64,000 nt of DNA from Helicobacter sp. 11S03491-1 (lineage in GTDB: Bacteria > Campylobacterota > Campylobacteria > Campylobacterales > Helicobacteraceae). Shown here one piece after another: positions 59,322 to 64,000 of this stretch. Below the pieces are notes generated by a model. The model was not told the origin of the DNA and made no database searches. It was given only the letters and a program-made list of their open reading frames with translations. Both the position numbers and the translations under genes were made by a program. The stretch covers positions 124,001 to 188,000 of the forward strand of contig NZ_MLAO01000003.1 in the NCBI RefSeq assembly GCF_002272835.1, read 5' to 3'. Position 1 is the first letter of the stretch, and each line of letters begins with the position of its first letter.

Positions 59322-59966
59322 TTATGAATGAGATGCATTCATTACGTATTCTTGTAAGAGTTGGTTGAGTTGTTTTTGGTCTTTTGCTTTTTTCCATTCT
59401 CCATTATTTATAAATTCAAGTATTTTTATAAATTGTTTTGCGCGCACATAACCGGGAAATTCTAAAATGGTTTTTCCATCTGCATCTGAAAAAACAATAG
59501 TAGGAGTTGGACGAATATCATACATCTGAGAAAGTTGCGAAGTAGAGACCTTGATTTCTTTGGGATCAGCTTTTGTGCCGACTTTAAAATCATGAATTTT
59601 TGAATAACTCATGTTGATATAATAAGCACTGAAATGATCTTTGATGTAATTTTTGAGTTCAGGAGTATCTTTGATGTCTTTTTTAAGCATTTCACAATAA
59701 GGACAACCATTAGCTCCAAATACCATCATCATATATTTCCCATTAGGAGTGATTGTCTTTGTATCGCTAAAAACATCTTCAAGCCCTGCGTAACTTTTTT
59801 TGTCCAGGTTATCATTTTCTTGTTGTGCTTCTTGGGATACATTTGCACCTGTAGAGATTATGCTTGAATCAATTTTATCTTCACTTTTTCCTTTACAACC
59901 GGAAACTCCTAATCCCAGAATTGCTAATGCAATACATAAGCTTAAACCTAAAATTATCTTCCTCAT
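59322..59966 (-). CDS. Thioredoxin-fold lipoprotein (Hp0377-like)
   Basis: Periplasmic thiol-disulfide protein of about 214 residues anchored by lipid: the signal ends with a lipobox, LGVSGC, at about residue 23, followed by a polar linker. The active site is GANGCPYCEMLKKD near residue 92 and the cis-Pro is in DIRPTPTIVF. It lies nine bases before ccsBA, as the H. pylori HP0377 gene does, which is known to serve cytochrome c maturation. It probably reduces or isomerises apocytochrome Cys. The start is the ATG at 59966. Confidence 0.88.
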   Translation of the reverse strand: MRKIILGLSLCIALAILGLGVSGCKGKSEDKIDSSIISTGANVSQEAQQENDNLDKKSYAGLEDVFSDTKTITPNGKYMMMVFGANGCPYCEMLKKDIKDTPELKNYIKDHFSAYYINMSYSKIHDFKVGTKADPKEIKVSTSQLSQMYDIRPTPTIVFSDADGKTILEFPGYVRAKQFIKILEFINNGEWKKAKDQKQLNQLLQEYVMNASHS

Positions 59967-59970
59967 TATT

Positions 59971-60921
59971 TTATCCTTTCTTTTGATTGACAAATTCTAC
60001 AATCATTTTTGCAAATTTATCAGAATCGTTTAGACATGGGCATACAATATAGTCTTTAATGCCTCTTTGGGTAGCTAATTTTTTATATTGAATACAAAGT
60101 TCATATTTTGTTTCTGAGTTATCAATGCTGAAAGTAAGGGGATAAATGATAACTCCTTGAGTTGTGCAATTTCGTACAATTTCTTCGGTGCTTGGACCAA
60201 TCCATTTTGCAGGACCAACTTTAGATTGATAAGACAAAATAATCTTCCCAAAATTAAGATTATTTTTTTGGATAATATCTTTAAGAATCTCAACATTCCT
60301 TTCACATTCTTTTTGATAAGTATCCCCCTTATCTATCACGCTTTGAGGAAGTCCGTGAGCAGAAAATATGAGTGTAAATTCCGCGGGGTTTTTTGTTTTC
60401 ATGTGATGGGAAATATCACAAATAATAGCCTTATTAAAAGATATGCTGTCATAAAATCTATCTATTACTTTGATAACAGGTTTGTAATCCAAAATTTTAA
60501 GCCGGCGATGTACTTCAGCAAGAGAAGAAAATGAAGTTGTTGTTGAATATTGCGGATACATACTAAATAATATGATTGAATCAATCTTTTGTTTTTGAAA
60601 ATCTTCCAAAACTGCTTGTGTATAAGGGGGAGCATATCTCATCGCATAAGAATAGACTCTTGTATTATCAATAGATTGGAGTTTTTGAGTAAGCGAAAAA
60701 GTAATTTCTGTTATAGGGGATTTACCCCCGATTGCTGTGTAAATACTTTTAGATTTTTCTGATCGTTTGCTGACAATGATGTTGGCTATTATTTTTCTAA
60801 AAAAATTATTTTTTATTGGCAGAATGCAAGGATCATTAAACATATTTGTTAAAAATTTATCGACCTCATAAAGATTGCTTGGACCGCCCATATTCAATAG
60901 CAATACAGCCTCTTTGGACAT
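59971..60921 (-). CDS. hemH: Ferrochelatase
   Basis: Inserts Fe(II) into protoporphyrin IX, the last step of haem synthesis. It has about 316 residues from the ATG at 60921, which follows AAGGA. LLNMGGPSNLYEVDKFL starts the protein, the catalytic His is in FSAHGLPQSVIDKGDTY near 184, and SYQSKVGPAKWIGPSTEE near 230 is the second mark. It is first in the hemH-thioredoxin-ccsBA set, so haem production and attachment are coded together. Confidence 0.97.
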   Translation of the reverse strand: MSKEAVLLLNMGGPSNLYEVDKFLTNMFNDPCILPIKNNFFRKIIANIIVSKRSEKSKSIYTAIGGKSPITEITFSLTQKLQSIDNTRVYSYAMRYAPPYTQAVLEDFQKQKIDSIILFSMYPQYSTTTSFSSLAEVHRRLKILDYKPVIKVIDRFYDSISFNKAIICDISHHMKTKNPAEFTLIFSAHGLPQSVIDKGDTYQKECERNVEILKDIIQKNNLNFGKIILSYQSKVGPAKWIGPSTEEIVRNCTTQGVIIYPLTFSIDNSETKYELCIQYKKLATQRGIKDYIVCPCLNDSDKFAKMIVEFVNQKKG

Positions 60922-60956
60922 TATGTTTGATCCTTTCTTATAGTTGTGAATTTGGG

Positions 60957-60962
60957 TATAAT
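60957..60962 (+). promoter_or_regulatory. -10 element for the membrane protein-rsmE unit
   Basis: TATAAT about 59 bases before the membrane protein ATG; CAGGGAG is the ribosome site. Confidence 0.45.
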
Positions 60963-61021
60963 AATCAAATAAAGTTAATAGTATTAGAATATGCAAACAG
61001 CTATAAACACAGGGAGTTTTT

Positions 61022-61438
61022 ATGCAAGAATTTGATATGGTTACAAAAGCTTTTAATGATTCAGTATTTTTCCATTCATTTTTTATGTATTTTATGCCTA
61101 TTCCATTTCTTATTAATCTCTATACCCTCTTTAATCAAAAAGATTATGTAAAAATTAATCATAAAATTTGGTTTGTAATGCCTGTTATATTTTTTCTCAT
61201 CAGTGTTGGTGTATTTAGTGGAATATTTATAATGGCGATGAGGGGATTTTTGTTTTATTGGAATGTTGTTTTTATGATAGTTGTTACAGTTGTCATCTTC
61301 GCAGGAGAGATTTTGCGAATCAAAAAGTTTAAATTAGCCAAAACAAAAGAAGAATTTATGATTGCTTATATACGATTTTGCAAAGTGCTTTATAGTATTG
61401 ATTTTGTTTTGTGTTTAGTCGTAATCTTTGTTAGATAA
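61022..61438 (+). CDS. Small integral membrane protein
   Basis: A 138-residue protein with four hydrophobic helices (about residues 15-35, 50-70, 75-98 and 118-138) and no domain I can name. It is divergent from hemH and two bases before rsmE, as the equivalent gene is in H. pylori. A transport or sensing role cannot be inferred. Confidence 0.75.
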   Translation: MQEFDMVTKAFNDSVFFHSFFMYFMPIPFLINLYTLFNQKDYVKINHKIWFVMPVIFFLISVGVFSGIFIMAMRGFLFYWNVVFMIVVTVVIFAGEILRIKKFKLAKTKEEFMIAYIRFCKVLYSIDFVLCLVVIFVR

Positions 61439-61440
61439 AA

Positions 61441-62112
61441 ATGCAATTTGTTTATCATGCTGATGCGGGTGTAAAAATTTTAAAAATTCAAGGAGACTTA
61501 TATACACATATTTATCAGTCCAGGCGGACAAAATTTGAGAAAAATCTTTATCTCAGAAATCTTAAAGATGATAAAATTTATACTTATGAGCATATTTTTA
61601 TTTCTCGGAGTAAATCAGAGCTTCAATTATGCCAACAATCTCTCAACCCTGTTATACCCAAAAGGCATATTCATTTGATTTGGGCAATTATTGATAATAA
61701 AAATATTGAAAAAACTCTCCCTTATCTCAATCAAATAGGAGTAGAGAAAATCACCTTTTTTTATGCTAATCGCAGTCAAAAGAATGAAAAAATTTCTCCG
61801 GATAGACTCAATAAAATTTTAATCCATTCTTGTGAGCAGTGTGGGCGAAGCACTTTGATGGAACTCGAAATTCTCTCTAATACAAAAGAAGCACTCAGGC
61901 TTTATCCAAAATCTTGTATATTTGATTTTGAGGGCAAAGACATTTATGCGTCTATTCCTTGTTTTGAAAATGGTGTGTTTATAGGTCCTGAGGGTGGGTT
62001 TGATGAAGTTGAAAAAAAGTTATTCAAAGATCATATTTGTTATGCAACCCAACAAGTTTTCACGCTTAAAAGTGAATGTGCAGCGTTATTTCTTGCAAGT
62101 ATTGCTCCTTAG
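61441..62112 (+). CDS. rsmE: 16S rRNA m3U1498 methyltransferase RsmE
   Basis: SPOUT-class methyltransferase acting on uridine 1498 of 16S rRNA. It has 223 residues. The N-terminal PUA-like part has FVYHADAGVKILKIQGD; the knot has FANRSQKNEK-type NRSQ near 110, CEQCGRS near 135 and the SAM loop GPEGGFDEVE near 181, ending TLKSECAALFLASIA. Its stop overlaps the convergent neighbour by four bases. Confidence 0.95.
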   Translation: MQFVYHADAGVKILKIQGDLYTHIYQSRRTKFEKNLYLRNLKDDKIYTYEHIFISRSKSELQLCQQSLNPVIPKRHIHLIWAIIDNKNIEKTLPYLNQIGVEKITFFYANRSQKNEKISPDRLNKILIHSCEQCGRSTLMELEILSNTKEALRLYPKSCIFDFEGKDIYASIPCFENGVFIGPEGGFDEVEKKLFKDHICYATQQVFTLKSECAALFLASIAP

Positions 62113-62633
62113 AAACAATCAATATTTAAGGTATAAGGATTGTTTTTGTAATCATAGTTGTCAAACATAAAAAGAAGGTGTTGTGTTTGATTGACTTTTA
62201 TTTTAGTGCGAAATAAATGAGTAAAAACCTTTTGTGGATACATGGCATTTTTTATGCGCGCAAGCCAATTTTTGTTTTTGACTCCAGATACATTGATACT
62301 GACAAGACATTTATTGATAGTTGCCTTGCCAATATTTTGGACATCTACATCGACCAAAAAAGCATCTGCATACACTAAGGGAGAGACTTTATGATAAGAG
62401 ATGTGGATTTTATAAATTTTTTCTTGCATCAGGTATTGGAGCACAAAAGGCGGAGAAATCAATGTCAAAAAAGATAACAAAAATAAAAAGTTAGATAAAA
62501 TTTTTTTTGGATAAAACCATAAGCCTAAAGTAAAAATTATTAAAAAAACAATAAATATTCCAAGAAATAGACCTAATTCAAGATAACCCAATCGATGAAA
62601 AACCATTAAAAATGAATTTTTTATTTCTTGCAT
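62109..62633 (-). CDS. DUF2393-like membrane protein
   Basis: A 174-residue protein with two N-terminal hydrophobic helices (about residues 17-36 and 45-65) and a soluble remainder of beta character, DVDVQNIGKATINKCLVSINVSG, which looks like an Ig-like domain outside the membrane. This is the outline of DUF2393 proteins of Campylobacterota; the function is unknown. It overlaps hisIE by 13 bases. Confidence 0.65.
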   Translation of the reverse strand: MQEIKNSFLMVFHRLGYLELGLFLGIFIVFLIIFTLGLWFYPKKILSNFLFLLSFLTLISPPFVLQYLMQEKIYKIHISYHKVSPLVYADAFLVDVDVQNIGKATINKCLVSINVSGVKNKNWLARIKNAMYPQKVFTHLFRTKIKVNQTQHLLFMFDNYDYKNNPYTLNIDCF

Positions 62634-63337
62634 GACGGATCTCTATTATTTTTTTCTACAATGCCACTTAACCCTAACCTTCTTTTGAGTTCTGTTTTGA
62701 TGAGATCAGGATGAATATTTTTGTAACTTAAACCCACAAGGACATGATAAATCAAATCAGCACATTCATAAATAATCTGCTCTTTGTTATTGTCTTTTAA
62801 CTCAAAGGTAAGTTCCCCTGCTTCTTCAATAATTTTTTTACAAATACCATTATCTCCTTTATTGTACAACAAGGCTGTGTAGGATTCTTCCGGAGGTTGG
62901 TTTTTGCGTTCTTGAAGTGTATGGTAGAGAATATCAATGATGCTATATTTTTCATTGATATTTTGTATTTCACCTATATTGTCAAATTTTGCATTCTCTA
63001 AATCTATTTTTTGAAAAAAACAACTATCTCTGCCTGTATGGCAAACAACCCCACTCTGTATGACTTTTAACAATAATGTATCATTATCACAATCTAAAAA
63101 CATCTCCATTATTTTTTGTGTATGCCCACTTTCTTCACCCTTTTTCCAAATGCGTTCTTTTGTCCGTGAGAAATAATGCGCAAAGCCTGTTTGTAAAGTA
63201 AGCCGGAGCGCTGTTTGGTTCATGAAACCCAGCATTAACAGGGCATTGGTTTGAAAGCATTGCACTATTACGGGGATTAAAGGAGATTTTTCCCAATCTA
63301 ATCTTTCAATAATCCCTTGTATTTGTTCTTGTGTCAT
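62621..63337 (-). CDS. hisIE: Bifunctional phosphoribosyl-AMP cyclohydrolase / phosphoribosyl-ATP pyrophosphatase
   Basis: Second and third steps of histidine synthesis in one protein of 238 residues. The HisI half (about 1-115) has the metal-binding SGVVCHTGRDSCF near residue 91 and CDNDTLLLKV near 77. The HisE half (about 130-225) has KKIIEEAGELTFELKD near residue 166 and ECADLIYHVLVGL near 190. It follows the SPFH gene by one base. No other his gene is seen nearby. Confidence 0.95.
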   Translation of the reverse strand: MTQEQIQGIIERLDWEKSPLIPVIVQCFQTNALLMLGFMNQTALRLTLQTGFAHYFSRTKERIWKKGEESGHTQKIMEMFLDCDNDTLLLKVIQSGVVCHTGRDSCFFQKIDLENAKFDNIGEIQNINEKYSIIDILYHTLQERKNQPPEESYTALLYNKGDNGICKKIIEEAGELTFELKDNNKEQIIYECADLIYHVLVGLSYKNIHPDLIKTELKRRLGLSGIVEKNNRDPSCKK

Positions 63338-64000
63338 TATTTTCCGGTAGTGGCTGTATTTTTTTGCTTACTTTTGGAATCTACCCAGATATTTGGCACA
63401 GCTCCTCCCGGTGTGAGAAAAATTTGAGCATCTTTATTTTCTTTGAGTGCTTCATTGAATTTACCTTGTGTTTCTATCTGTTTTAATTGTAGCAATTTAT
63501 CACTTAAACTTTGAGCGATGCTTTTATTGGCTTGGGATTTTGCTTTTGCTTCAATGATAATTGCATCAGCGACCCCTTGAGCACGGATACGATTGGCATC
63601 TGCTTCGCCTTTGGCTAGAGCTGCTGCTTTTTGAGCTTCTTGCTTGGATCTATCTACTTCATATCTGACGCGCTCAGATTCTTGTCTGGCAATTTGGACT
63701 TTTTCGATTTGTTCTTTGATGTTTTGAGGCAATACGATTTCTCTAAGTTGCACAGAGCTTAGCTCTACAGGAGAATTTGGAAATTTTGTTATTTCTTTGC
63801 TAATATCAGAGCTAATAAGTGAGGCAATTTCATTCCGTTTTGTTGGCAATTCTTCTGCAGGATAACGACCTACAACACTTCGCACCACATCACGTACCAC
63901 AGGGTTGATAATTTTTTGTTCCCAACTTAATCCGTAAGTGGCAATGGTTTGAGGGGCAGTTTGTGGGTTGAGGCGGTATTGGACGGTAAGCTCAATAGAT
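63337..64000 (-). CDS. SPFH/prohibitin-family protein (partial)
   Basis: The N-terminal part lies beyond the window; the frame stays open to base 64000. The visible 220 or so residues hold the end of the SPFH domain (TVQYRLNP, ISSDISKEITKF, REIVLPQNIKEQIEKVQIARQESE) and a long Ala/Glu/Lys coiled coil, ending in GGAVPNIWVDSKSKQ. Such proteins form oligomers at the inner membrane, often linked with FtsH protease (HflKC) or lipid domains. The gene stops one base into hisIE. Confidence 0.85.
   Translation of the reverse strand, partial: SIELTVQYRLNPQTAPQTIATYGLSWEQKIINPVVRDVVRSVVGRYPAEELPTKRNEIASLISSDISKEITKFPNSPVELSSVQLREIVLPQNIKEQIEKVQIARQESERVRYEVDRSKQEAQKAAALAKGEADANRIRAQGVADAIIIEAKAKSQANKSIAQSLSDKLLQLKQIETQGKFNEALKENKDAQIFLTPGGAVPNIWVDSKSKQKNTATTGK

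Overview
The window comes from a low-G+C Campylobacterota chromosome, almost certainly a Helicobacter other than H. pylori. Several blocks keep H. pylori gene order: dnaQ-rpe, plsY-folB-frpB, ilvC-minD-minE-(deacetylase)-dprA-ruvX, mqnE-bamA-mqnC-M16 peptidase-gatB, and rsmE-membrane protein-hemH-thioredoxin-ccsBA. Menaquinone is made by the futalosine route (mqnE, mqnC). The ilv genes and ppc suggest more anabolic capacity than the H. pylori gene set I know. I saw no rRNA, tRNA, insertion sequence or CRISPR array.

Layout. 0-6 kb: a glycosyltransferase, an unrecognised gene, dnaQ-rpe, and divergently fbp, a small Cys protein and a DUF354 protein. 6-8 kb: a type II restriction-modification (R-M) locus with a split endonuclease gene. 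8-15 kb: an FrpB4-like TonB receptor, folB, plsY, gyrB and dnaN, all on the minus strand. 15-26.5 kb: ilvBH, pdxJA, galE, ruvC, dnaA, tyrA, fldA, a DedA protein and a flagellar rod protein. 26.5-28 kb: an EcoRV-type R-M locus with a frameshifted endonuclease. 28-35 kb: ruvX, dprA, minDE, ilvC and ppc. 35-38 kb: a complete DpnII-type system with two methyltransferases and an endonuclease. 38-42 kb: metY, a fumarylacetoacetase-family protein and an alpha/beta hydrolase. 41.7-43.6 kb: a fourth R-M-like pair. 43.6-64 kb: flhB, mobA, moaA, the mqn/bamA/gatB block, ynfA, an AsmA-like protein, the cytochrome c maturation/hemH block, rsmE, hisIE and a partial SPFH gene.

The replication origin probably lies here. 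DnaA-box-like 9-mers (core TTCAC) cluster upstream of dnaA and again upstream of dnaN. The two genes are about 7 kb apart and point away from each other, which suggests a rearranged origin region.

No clearly new multi-gene system stands out. The most unusual items are: (1) tyrA starts with a 15-bp tandem repeat in which each unit carries both an in-frame ATG and a strong Shine-Dalgarno sequence; (2) an EcoRV-family endonuclease gene is broken by three shifts, each repairable by adding one base to a homopolymer; (3) four R-M loci sit singly between conserved housekeeping genes within 38 kb; (4) DnaA-box clusters occur at two places; and (5) a likely NikR operator lies in front of the FrpB4-like receptor.
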